Below, piece after piece: positions 53,234-61,290 of a stretch of DNA of 64,000 bases. The translations under genes were made by a program, and so were the position numbers. The stretch is taken from positions 62,001-126,000 of the forward strand of contig JAPPHZ010000031.1 of NCBI GenBank assembly GCA_028820935.1, read 5' to 3'. Under the pieces are notes generated by a model. That model saw only the letters and a program-made list of their open reading frames with translations. It was not told where the DNA came from and did not search any database. This stretch comes from a bacterium. GTDB lineage: Bacteria; Actinomycetota; Acidimicrobiia; Spongiisociales; Spongiisociaceae. Position 1 is the stretch's first letter. Each line of letters starts with the position of its first letter.

Positions 53234-54358
53234 ATGAGCGACGTTGAACGCGACGCGGCGGGCCGGCCATCCGGACGTGCGACCATGAGGGCGGCCCTGC
53301 TCCTGGGAGTGGGCGGGCCGGAGATGCTGGAGGTGCGGGACGATGTCCCCGTTCCGGAGGTCGGCCCCGGCGAGGTGCTGGTGCGGGTTGCTGCCTGCGG
53401 TGTGAACAACACCGACATCAACACCCGGGTGGGTTGGTACAGCCGCTCCGTCACCACCGCCACCACCGGTTCCGCCCACAGGGAGGCCAGCGCCCACGAC
53501 GCCGGTTGGAGCCGGGGAGGATTGACGTTCCCGCGGATCCAGGGGGCTGATGTCGTGGGCACGGTGACCGAAGTCGGAAGCGGCGTCTCCGAGGGTCTGA
53601 TCGGGCGGCGGGTCCTAGTCGATCCGTGGCTGCGCGGGAGCCGCCACTCCGGAGACTCGCTATCGGTCGGTTATCTGGGAAGCGAACGCGACGGCGGGTT
53701 CGCCGAGTACTGCTTGGTGCCGAGCGAGAACGTCCACCCGGTTTCCAGTGACCTCTCCGATGTGGAGTTAGCCACGTTCGCGTGCTCGTGGTCCACAGCC
53801 GAGCACATGTTGCAAAGGGTCAGGCTGAGGAGCGGCGAGACGATAGCCGTACCGGGCGCCTCCGGCGGGGTGGGCAGCGCTTTGGTACAGCTGGCCAAGC
53901 TACGCGGAGCCCGGGTGGTCGCCATCACAAGCGCGGCCAAGCTCGACGATGTGGCCGCCCTCCGCGCGGACGGGGTGGTGACCCGGCAGGCCAACCGAGT
54001 GCCTGAAGCGGCCATGGAGGCCAACGGAGGCCCCTTCCACGCGGTGGCCGACGTGGTGGGCGGTCCCGACTTCGGAGGATGGCTGGAGGCATTGCGGAGA
54101 GGGGGCCACTACGTGACCTCCGGGGCGATTGCAGGGCCGATGGTGGAACTCGACCTGCGGACTCTGTACCTCAAAGACCTGACGCTGCACGGCGCAACCG
54201 TTTACGAGCCGCAGGTGTTCTCGGATCTGGTCAGCCACATCGAGAGCGGGCGGGTACGTCCGGTCGTCGGCGGCGTGTTCCGGCTGGAGGACATTCATGC
54301 CGCCCAGGAAGCATTCATGGCCAAGCGTCACACCGGCAGCCTCGTCATCAGGATCTGA
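53234..54358 (+). CDS. Zinc-independent MDR (quinone-oxidoreductase-type) dehydrogenase
   Basis: 374 residues from ATG at 53234; an internal ATG at 53285 (MRAALLLG) matches the family start and may be the true one. GroES-like domain motifs are VPVPEVGPGEVLVRV and GADVVGTVTEVGSG; the NADP loop is GASGGVGSALVQLAK near 220-235. No structural or catalytic zinc residues of the classic type are clear. Quinone-reductase-like MDRs reduce enones or quinones with NAD(P)H. Last gene of the operon starting at 50729. Confidence 0.88.
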   Translation: MSDVERDAAGRPSGRATMRAALLLGVGGPEMLEVRDDVPVPEVGPGEVLVRVAACGVNNTDINTRVGWYSRSVTTATTGSAHREASAHDAGWSRGGLTFPRIQGADVVGTVTEVGSGVSEGLIGRRVLVDPWLRGSRHSGDSLSVGYLGSERDGGFAEYCLVPSENVHPVSSDLSDVELATFACSWSTAEHMLQRVRLRSGETIAVPGASGGVGSALVQLAKLRGARVVAITSAAKLDDVAALRADGVVTRQANRVPEAAMEANGGPFHAVADVVGGPDFGGWLEALRRGGHYVTSGAIAGPMVELDLRTLYLKDLTLHGATVYEPQVFSDLVSHIESGRVRPVVGGVFRLEDIHAAQEAFMAKRHTGSLVIRI

Positions 54359-54914
54359 GCCTTCCCGACCCGACGCACTGACGGATCCGTCGATCGCAGG
54401 ATGGATGTCCCGGTGACCAAGCCCACCACGACCGCCTTCGGCGGGACCGATCTCGGGACCCTGTTGCAACTCCATCGGAGGAGTGGGCAGCCTCCCCACC
54501 GACCAGCCCGGCGATGTGCAATCACTCGCGATTGATGCCTCCGTGACGGGTGTTACCGATGCGCCGCCCGCAGGCTCTTGAGGTCCGCTTCATCGGTCCG
54601 CTCCGGCCGAGGGACGGCGCTGTCATGGGCGGAGTGGACGCGCCACCAGACAAAGGGGTTGAAAGCGTCACAACCCCGACGCATACTGATAACAGTCACA
54701 AGCACCACCGGTCGTTGCTATCGACGTCGAAGGACCGGTACTGGGATCAATCCGAGCCAACCCTGCCCGGGGATAGCGGGACGCGCTCGGACCGAAGGAG
54801 GTGGTGGCTGGGGGATGGGCCCGCCGGGAGGGGTGCGTTCCCGCGATTTTCGCGTTCTCGACGGGTCTCAATTCAGAAGACGCCGGGCCGTGCCGCCCCT
54901 GTCCGTTGTGGCCC
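54359..54914. other. Region of about 560 bp without a recognised gene
   Basis: Frames here give only low-quality ORFs rich in Arg/Pro. It has a GGGGTTG / CAACCCC hairpin at 54655-54677 and, overlapping it, a TTGAAA - 17 bp - CATACT promoter-like pair (54659-54687) reading rightward. Downstream sequence to 54915 is GC-rich and can form several stems, so a non-coding transcript is possible but unproved. Confidence 0.5.
54655..54687 (+). promoter_or_regulatory. Hairpin overlapping a sigma70-like promoter candidate
   Basis: GGGGTTG and CAACCCC can pair across a 9-base loop; TTGAAA within this loop region is 17 bp from CATACT. No coding gene follows rightward within 200 bp. Confidence 0.3.
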
Positions 54915-55703
54915 CTAGGGCAACACGTATTCCCGGTAGCGGCTTATCTCCTCGAATCCCAGGGAATCGAGCACCGGCACCAGGGCCGGTGGGCTCAGGA
55001 CCGCGGCCAGGTCGGCGCCGTCCTCGAACCCGGACCGGACTGTGGCGTCGACCACCGAGGTGGCCAGCCCCCGGCCGCGGTATTCCGGCTTCGTGCAAAC
55101 CCATCCGATCAGAGCGGTGCCGTCCACGAGTGTTGCCAGGGCGCAGGCTGCCGCGCTGCCGTCCTCGTACGCGACCACTGCCGACCTGTGGGGGCCGGTC
55201 AGGGCCTGCACCCGCCTGAGGATCCGATCGACCAGCGGCCTGGTTTCGGTTTCGGGGCCGAGCGACGAGGCCACCACGCCACAGAAGTCGAGCATCCCGG
55301 TGGGGTTCTCGACCGGTCGCAGTTCCACCTCTTCGGGAAGCGCCGTGCGGGGAGGCGGCGCCGATGTGACCATCGCCGACAACTCTGCCGCCATCGCCTT
55401 CCCGTTCCGCTCGACCTCGGCCCACAGCCCGCGGTCGTCCGATCGCGCCAGGAGCGTGTAACCGTGCTTGCGAGCGGCGAAGAAGCGAGCCGTGATGCCC
55501 AATGCCTCGCGAGGGGACATCACCCGGGAAACCCGCATCACGCCATTGGCATAGGCGGGTGAGGCCTGCGGGAGCGGACTCGCCCACGACACCACGCCGT
55601 TCGCCTCCCAGATCTCCCCGCCGCAGCTGCGGACGGTCTCCCGGTAGGCCTCGGCCAGCGCCGAATCGAACCGGTCCAGCATGTTGCGGTCCGTCACGTC
55701 CAT
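54915..55703 (-). CDS. GNAT-family acetyltransferase
   Basis: 262 residues from ATG at 55703. The C-terminal half has the acetyl-CoA-binding GNAT fold: WVCTKPEYRGRGLATSVVD (the R/Q-x-x-G-x-G/A loop, here RGRGLA) near residue 215, ending with LDSLGFEEISRYREYVLP. The N-terminal half resembles the divergent N-terminal region of GNAT pairs but lacks a clear motif. It may acetylate small amines or peptides. It is on the same strand as the MFS gene, about 115 bp downstream of it. Confidence 0.82.
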   Translation of the reverse strand: MDVTDRNMLDRFDSALAEAYRETVRSCGGEIWEANGVVSWASPLPQASPAYANGVMRVSRVMSPREALGITARFFAARKHGYTLLARSDDRGLWAEVERNGKAMAAELSAMVTSAPPPRTALPEEVELRPVENPTGMLDFCGVVASSLGPETETRPLVDRILRRVQALTGPHRSAVVAYEDGSAAACALATLVDGTALIGWVCTKPEYRGRGLATSVVDATVRSGFEDGADLAAVLSPPALVPVLDSLGFEEISRYREYVLP

Positions 55704-55818
55704 CGACTCTTTCGCGCCAGCTCGGCCATCCGCTCGATGGTATCGGGGTCCATGGTGTGCGGCCGGTTGGGGTCCGGGATGGCCGAAGCGCGCGAACCTG
55801 GCCGGAGAGTGGCCACTG

Positions 55819-56970
55819 TCAGAAGACGTTTTTCCAGCTGTCCCGCTTCGCCAGCACCGCCAACGGTGTGATCGCCAGCACCGCGGCCGCCCCGCAGAAC
55901 AGGACGGGAGGACCGGCCGCGGCGTATATGGGAGGCCCGACGAGCGCCCCGAAGGAAGCCAGCACCAGACCGCAGGACTCGATGAGGCCCTGGGCCTCGG
56001 CGGCCTGACCCCGGGGAGCCACCTTGGCCACGGCCGCCTGGCCGGGCGGCGTCACGAAGGACCAGGAACTCGAGTGCAGGGCACCCACCAGCAGCAATGT
56101 GGGTATTCCCGTCACGAACCCGAAGGCGACAATGAGCGGGAGCTCGACCGCGGCGCCTATGAGGGCCAACCGGATCGGGTTGATGCGGTCCGATAGCCGG
56201 CCGCTGACAGGGGTGACGAAGACGCTCGGCAGCGCCACCGCCAGGAACCCGAGCCCGATCGCCACCGGCCCGGCGCCCAGATCGGTCATGTAACGGGCCC
56301 ACAGGGCGTCGAGCATGCCGATCATCAGCCAGGGCGAGGCGGCCAGGAACAGGCCGGGGGCGAGGCCCGGGATCATGGCCAGCCGCCGACGATTCAGCCG
56401 CACGGTGGAGCGCCCGTACTCGCCGGGCCTGACCGTCACCAGGAGCGGGAGCAGCAGCACCTCCACCAACGCCGGGAAGAGGAAGGGAAGACCCCGGTGC
56501 AGCTCGTGGAGGAAACCGGCCAAGGGAGGACCGAGGAGAAACCCGATCGTCAGCGTCATGGTCAGCGAGGCGAGCGCCTTGCCCTGCCGGTCCGGATCCC
56601 AGCTCAGCATCAACCGGCGAGCCGCGACCACGCAGACCCCCTCGGCGAAACCGAGCAGCGCCCGGGCGGCCACCCAGTGCCAAAGCGCCGAGGCGACCAC
56701 CATCCACAACAGGGCCAGAGCTGCCAAGACTCCCCCGACGGTGATCATCCGCCGTTCCCAACCCCGGTCGGCGAACGACGCCAGCCACAGATGGGCAACC
56801 AGGGTGGACGCGAACGATGTGCCGGCGATCAGCCCCAGAGACCAGGTGGGAAACCCGAACCTGTCCTGTATCTCGGCCAGCAGGGAGATGATCACCCCGA
56901 TCCCCATAGCCTGGGCGCCGATGAAGACGAGCAGCACCAGCCTCGGTAGCCGGTGGGGATCGGGGCGCAT
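55819..56970 (-). CDS. Major facilitator superfamily transporter
   Basis: 383 residues from ATG at 56970, slightly shorter than usual but with about twelve hydrophobic helices. MFS loop motifs are seen: SFADRGWERRMITVGG (A-like motif between helices 2 and 3) and SGRLSDRINPIRLALIG in the second half. It exports or imports a small solute using a proton gradient; the substrate is unknown. It is transcribed leftward, divergent from the PhyH dioxygenase gene across about 145 bp, and may be linked to it. Confidence 0.9.
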   Translation of the reverse strand: MRPDPHRLPRLVLLVFIGAQAMGIGVIISLLAEIQDRFGFPTWSLGLIAGTSFASTLVAHLWLASFADRGWERRMITVGGVLAALALLWMVVASALWHWVAARALLGFAEGVCVVAARRLMLSWDPDRQGKALASLTMTLTIGFLLGPPLAGFLHELHRGLPFLFPALVEVLLLPLLVTVRPGEYGRSTVRLNRRRLAMIPGLAPGLFLAASPWLMIGMLDALWARYMTDLGAGPVAIGLGFLAVALPSVFVTPVSGRLSDRINPIRLALIGAAVELPLIVAFGFVTGIPTLLLVGALHSSSWSFVTPPGQAAVAKVAPRGQAAEAQGLIESCGLVLASFGALVGPPIYAAAGPPVLFCGAAAVLAITPLAVLAKRDSWKNVF

Positions 56971-57115
56971 TGGGCCAGGCTAGACCACCAGCCTCGATGC
57001 GGCCCTGCCGCAGGCGCACCCCGCACCCCGATCGCCAACCGTGAGCGGCGTGGACGTACCGTCGAGTGCCCGTTGATAGAGTTGCGAACGGCAGGCGAGG
57101 AGGAACTCGAGGAGC

Positions 57116-57916
57116 ATGAAAGCACTAACCGTGGAGCAGATCGGCGCTTGGGAGCGCAACGGGTTCCTGAAGGTCGAGAACTTCGTGGACGCCGACGAGC
57201 TCGCCAACATCCGGAGGATCATGGAGGGCCTCGTCGAACAGGACCCGCCCCACGAGAACACGCTCGTCGATATCGACCCCGTGCTAGCCGATCGGATTGA
57301 CATTCCCAGGACGGAGAAGTTCCGCGCCCTGATGCATGCCGCCCACGCCAGCCGCGAGCTCCTCGAGACCTACACATTGCGACCCAGGACGCTCGACGTG
57401 GTGGAGGACCTGATCGGCCCGGACATCGTCTACTACACCGACCAGACCTTTCTCAAGCCTCCCGGCGGGAGCGGCGCCCCTGCCCACCAGGACAACGGCT
57501 ACTGGGATGTCTTCTGGTCCGGAAAGGGCAAGCTCTCGGTGTGGTTGGCGCTCGACGACTCCACATTGGAACGAGGATGCACCCAGTTCGTTCCCGGCAG
57601 CCACCGCGAAGTCCTGCAACACGACCGGGACTTCAGCAAGGATGCCCTGTTCGGTGGGGCGGTCCCGGACCTGGACCCCGACCAACTCGAGTTCGAGCCG
57701 GTGGAACTGAAGGCCGGCGACGCGTGCATCCACCACTGCGAGATCATCCACAGGAGCGGACCGAACGTGTCCGACCACTCGCGACGCGGGCTCGTGACGA
57801 TCTACTTCAGCGGGCGTTGCACCTACACCGACCAGGCGTCCGAGTGGTTTCCGCACCGCATGATCCCGGCGCGCGGCCACGTGTATCCCGGATGCGTAGG
57901 CTGGTACGAAAACTAG
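57116..57916 (+). CDS. Phytanoyl-CoA dioxygenase (PhyH) family Fe(II)/2-oxoglutarate oxygenase
   Basis: 266 residues; GGCGAGGAGG and AGGAGC precede ATG at 57116. The iron triad is seen as HQDN (HxD, about residue 123-125) and the distal His in CEIIHRSGPN (about 212), with the 2-oxoglutarate-binding Arg in SRRGLVTIYF. Family members hydroxylate diverse small metabolites (acyl-CoA, ectoine, halogenated or aminated compounds). The stop codon is the first unit of a heptamer repeat. Divergent from an MFS gene, convergent with the aspartate-dehydrogenase-like gene. Confidence 0.92.
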   Translation: MKALTVEQIGAWERNGFLKVENFVDADELANIRRIMEGLVEQDPPHENTLVDIDPVLADRIDIPRTEKFRALMHAAHASRELLETYTLRPRTLDVVEDLIGPDIVYYTDQTFLKPPGGSGAPAHQDNGYWDVFWSGKGKLSVWLALDDSTLERGCTQFVPGSHREVLQHDRDFSKDALFGGAVPDLDPDQLEFEPVELKAGDACIHHCEIIHRSGPNVSDHSRRGLVTIYFSGRCTYTDQASEWFPHRMIPARGHVYPGCVGWYEN

Positions 57917-57968
57917 TTGCTAGTTGCTAGTTGCTAGTTGCTAGTTGCTAGTTGCTAGTTGCTAGTTG
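57913..57968 (+). repeat. Eight perfect tandem copies of a 7-bp unit at the stop codon of the PhyH gene
   Basis: CTAGTTG is repeated eight times without error (57913-57968). The TAG stop of the dioxygenase lies inside the first copy. A heptamer contains TAG in one frame per unit and slippage would change all three frames downstream but not the stop itself. Confidence 0.97.
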
Positions 57969-58011
57969 ATTACGGTAATACTTGACAACTAACTGGCCAC
58001 CGGCCATTGAA

Positions 58012-58812
58012 TCAGCAGATCTGTAGGCCTGTCCCCGGACTCTTGGCGCTTACCACGCTGCCCAGGGCGGATATCAGGGTGAATATCCCGCTCACCCCTT
58101 TCATCGGACTGACCCGCCTGATCGTCAGATCGGCGGCCTCGCCGCGGGCGATGATCTCGATGTCGGAGGTGTGGGAGTCCGTCACCGCTATCAGTACCGA
58201 CCGGGTGCGGTCGAACCCGATCCCTCCCAGGGCCAGCGCGGCGTGGGCGTTGACGTTGCGAGGGAACAGCGGGCAGATACCTCTGGTGGGACCGTCGTAG
58301 ATCACCGTGTCCTCCGTGATTTCCGCACCGGTCAGGGTCGGATGCTCGCTGAAGTCGATGCTGGACGGACTCTTGCGCATCACCATCGTGACCTCGTCCC
58401 ACTGGTCCCGCCCCTCCGCGAGGGCCTCCAACCCCACCACCGCACCGTGGGGGATGTAGAGCCGGGTGCCGTGGGCTTCGGCAGTCTCCAGTAGCGTGCC
58501 CTCCAACGCCGCATCCGCAAGGGCGGTGAGGGACAGGGGCATGTAGTCGGTCTGGCGGAGGAACGCGGCGCCGTGGGCCCTCGTGACCGATGCGTGCGCC
58601 AACTCGACCACCAGATCGGGCTCGTGCCGGGCGAAGTCCCCGAGATCCTCCAGAACCAGTTCGGAGGGCAGGTGGGCCACCTTCTCCGGACTGCGGTTAT
58701 GGACGAACGCCACCTCGAGTCCCAGTTCGGGTCGGGTACTGATCTGCTCGTACACGTAGGAACCGATCAGGCCGTGGCCGACGATGCCGATGCGGGGCCG
58801 CGCGAGGCTCAT
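58012..58812 (-). CDS. Aspartate-dehydrogenase-like (NadX) oxidoreductase
   Basis: 266 residues from ATG at 58812. The N-terminal Rossmann motif GIVGHGLIGSYV and the C-terminal DUF108-type domain (PRNVNAHAALALGGIGFD) mark it as an L-aspartate dehydrogenase family member: reversible NAD(P)-dependent conversion between aspartate and iminosuccinate/oxaloacetate, or a related dicarboxylic amino acid. It is 21 bp downstream of a threonine-dehydratase-like gene and with the class III aminotransferase forms a three-gene leftward operon. Its role may be to reduce an imino product of the dehydratase (inference). Confidence 0.87.
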   Translation of the reverse strand: MSLARPRIGIVGHGLIGSYVYEQISTRPELGLEVAFVHNRSPEKVAHLPSELVLEDLGDFARHEPDLVVELAHASVTRAHGAAFLRQTDYMPLSLTALADAALEGTLLETAEAHGTRLYIPHGAVVGLEALAEGRDQWDEVTMVMRKSPSSIDFSEHPTLTGAEITEDTVIYDGPTRGICPLFPRNVNAHAALALGGIGFDRTRSVLIAVTDSHTSDIEIIARGEAADLTIRRVSPMKGVSGIFTLISALGSVVSAKSPGTGLQIC

Positions 58813-58833
58813 AACTGACGTCCCGGTACCCGT

Positions 58834-59808
58834 TCAGCCCCCGGCGGTCCCGGCCAGGATCATGTCGAGGACCGAGGGTTGGATGTTGCCGCCCGACGCG
58901 ATCGCAACGGTGACCCGGCTGTTGTCGACCTGCCCGTCGAGGAAGGCCGCCGCGGCGGTGGCCCCGCCGGGCTCAGCCAGGGTCTTGGTGCGGAACAGGA
59001 TCGTCCTCACGGACTCGGCGATGGCCTCCTCGCTCACCAGCAGGATGTCATCGAGGTACCTCTGGAGGTAACGGAAGGGCAGTTCCCCCGGCCGCCGGCC
59101 CGACAGGGCGTCCGCCATCGAGTGCCAGTTCTCGATGGTCCGCACCTCCCCCGCCTGCCAGGACAGGTAGGCGGCGTTGCCGCCCTCCGGCTGGACACCG
59201 AGGACCTCCACGTCCGGGCGGTTCTCCTTGATCGCCACCGCGATGCCCGCGGCCAGCCCCCCACTCGAGATGGGTATCAGGACGGTCTCGACATCGGGAA
59301 CCTGTTCGAGGATTTCCAGGCCGATCCCGGAGTGGCCGATCGGCACTTCCGGATGCTCGAACGAGTGCAACGCGAGCATCCCCTGCTCCTCAGCCACGCG
59401 CTCCACGGTGGGGTCGCGGTCGGCGAATGTGGGGCAGATGACCACTTGGGCTCCGTAGTCCCTGGTGGACTGCACCTTCACGTCAGCCGTGTAGCCGGGC
59501 ATGACGATGGCGACCGGTGACCCGACCACCGGTCCGGCGTAGGCGAAGGCCTGGGCGAAGTTCCCGGACGAGGACATGACGATCCCCCTCCGGCGGCCCT
59601 CGTCGTCGAACGAGCGGAGGATGTGGAAGGCGGCGCGGGCCTTGTACGACCCGGTGACCTGCAGGTGCTCGGCCTTGAGGAAGAGACGCTCCCGGCCCAC
59701 TTCGGCGGAGGATCGGGCCACCGGGAGGATGGGTGTGACCCGCACGGGCGGCGCCATCCGCTCGTAGGCGTCCACGACCTTGTCGAGGGTGACCTCACCA
59801 CCGGACAT
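58834..59808 (-). CDS. Threonine dehydratase-like / hydroxyaspartate-dehydratase-like PLP enzyme
   Basis: 324 residues; ATG at 59808 overlaps the upstream aminotransferase end by 14 bp. PLP-binding Lys in GSYKARAA near residue 50, SSSGNFAQA as the phosphate loop and SSGGLAAG near 180. The length lacks the C-terminal ACT domains of biosynthetic IlvA, so it is of the catabolic or serine-racemase/hydroxyaspartate-dehydratase or EutB type. Context with aspartate dehydrogenase and aminotransferase favours a role in hydroxy-amino-acid breakdown. Confidence 0.88.
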   Translation of the reverse strand: MSGGEVTLDKVVDAYERMAPPVRVTPILPVARSSAEVGRERLFLKAEHLQVTGSYKARAAFHILRSFDDEGRRRGIVMSSSGNFAQAFAYAGPVVGSPVAIVMPGYTADVKVQSTRDYGAQVVICPTFADRDPTVERVAEEQGMLALHSFEHPEVPIGHSGIGLEILEQVPDVETVLIPISSGGLAAGIAVAIKENRPDVEVLGVQPEGGNAAYLSWQAGEVRTIENWHSMADALSGRRPGELPFRYLQRYLDDILLVSEEAIAESVRTILFRTKTLAEPGGATAAAAFLDGQVDNSRVTVAIASGGNIQPSVLDMILAGTAGG

Positions 59809-61141
59809 GCTGTTCCTCCAGAACCTGGCGAAGCACCGAGACCCCCTGCTCCAGGTCCGACTCTCCGATGGTCAGCGCCGGGAAGAACACGGTGCAGTCC
59901 CCCACCAGGGCGCTCTGCGAGCCGAGCGTGTTCAGCACCACCCCGCGCTCGTACATGGCGGCTGTCACGGATGCGGCCACGTCTGACTCCGGGGGGAACT
60001 TCTCACGGCTGTCGCGTGACCGCACGTACTCGACCATCTGCATGAGGCCGATGCCGCGGATCTCGCCCACGAACGGCAGGTCGTCCAGTTCGTCTACGAG
60101 CAACGAGCGGAGGAACTCCCCCCGCTTGGCGGCCTGCTCCACCAGGCCTTCCCGCACGATGGCATCGAGCACCGCCACACCCACCGCGCAGGAGATGGGG
60201 GCACCGCTGAAGGTGTGGACCTCGGCCATGCGCCGGCTGTTGACCGCTATCTCCTCGACGATCTCGGTCCGGACGAGGGTCGCTCCGAGGGGCACGTAAC
60301 CGCCGCTCAGCCCCTTAGCCAGGTTGCAGAGATCGGCCACCACCCCGAAGTGATCCATGGCCAGGAACTCGCCGGTGCGACCGGCGCCGGTCACGATCTC
60401 ATCCGTGATGAGCAGGACCCCGTGACGATCGCAGATCTCGCGCACTCTCGGCCAGTACGAGGCGGGAGGCACGGCCATGCCTGCCGAGGGGGAGACCGGC
60501 TCGACCATCACGGCCGATACCGTATGGGGGCCGGTCGCTTCGATCGCGGAGTCCACCGCCGCTGCGGCACGCTCCGCGAGCGTCTCCCCCTCCAGCCCGG
60601 CGAAGGGTCCCCGGAAGTTGACCGGCGCGGTCACCTTCACGGTGTGCATGAGGTGCGGATCGTAGGCCCGGTTCACATCCCAGCGGCCCGTCATCGACAG
60701 CGCCCCGACCGTGGCCCCGTGATAGCTCGGCGAGAGGGCGATGATCTTGGTCCGCTCCCAGTCCCCGCGGGCCAGGTGGTACTGGCGCGCTATGCGGATG
60801 GACAGCTCGTTGGCCTCCGACCCGCCGGAGGTGAACATGACCTTGCCCACCCCTTCCGGAGCCAGATCGGTGAGGTGGGCCGCCAGCAGTTCCTGCTGGT
60901 CGTTGGTGACCCGGGAGTTGTGGACGAAGGACAGGGTGCGCGCCTGGGCCGCCATCGCCTCGGCTATCTCCGGCCGGCCCTGCCCTATCCCCGCGGTGGC
61001 CGAGATGCCGCTGGACAGGTCCAGATACTGCTTGCCGGAGGAATCCCACAGCTGGAACCCGGAGGCGCGGACCATCGTCGGGTAATCGTCGTCAGGAACG
61101 CGGTAGAAAACCGCCGACTCGCGGGGATGTGATGTCACCAC
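59795..61141 (-). CDS. Class III aminotransferase
   Basis: 448 residues from GTG at 61141. Motifs: GGSEANELS, the SPSYHGATVG block, ITDEIVTGAGRTGEF and the PLP Lys in NLAKGLSGGYVPLG. It is a paralog of the two aminotransferases at 9-12 kb but not closely the same. Its first codons face the glutamine-synthetase-like gene across about 150 bp. Substrate could be diaminobutyrate, a beta-amino acid or glyoxylate partner; unknown. Confidence 0.9.
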   Translation of the reverse strand: MVTSHPRESAVFYRVPDDDYPTMVRASGFQLWDSSGKQYLDLSSGISATAGIGQGRPEIAEAMAAQARTLSFVHNSRVTNDQQELLAAHLTDLAPEGVGKVMFTSGGSEANELSIRIARQYHLARGDWERTKIIALSPSYHGATVGALSMTGRWDVNRAYDPHLMHTVKVTAPVNFRGPFAGLEGETLAERAAAAVDSAIEATGPHTVSAVMVEPVSPSAGMAVPPASYWPRVREICDRHGVLLITDEIVTGAGRTGEFLAMDHFGVVADLCNLAKGLSGGYVPLGATLVRTEIVEEIAVNSRRMAEVHTFSGAPISCAVGVAVLDAIVREGLVEQAAKRGEFLRSLLVDELDDLPFVGEIRGIGLMQMVEYVRSRDSREKFPPESDVAASVTAAMYERGVVLNTLGSQSALVGDCTVFFPALTIGESDLEQGVSVLRQVLEEQHVRW

Positions 61142-61290
61142 CGGCGACTATACCCGCTCGCACTGTGCGCGGGCCATGGCCGCGGGTGCAGCCTGTGACC
61201 GGCCGATGCCCGACCACTTATAATCGGCGGCACACGACCAAAGGCCTCCGCCATACCTTGAGCGAGGGGCCGGCCGAGGAGGTTCGGAAG

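Noticed and set aside
54550-54918. Rightward 122-codon ORF in the gap before the GNAT gene
   Set aside because: Composition is Arg/Ser/Pro-rich with no motif and no ribosome site; not a credible gene.
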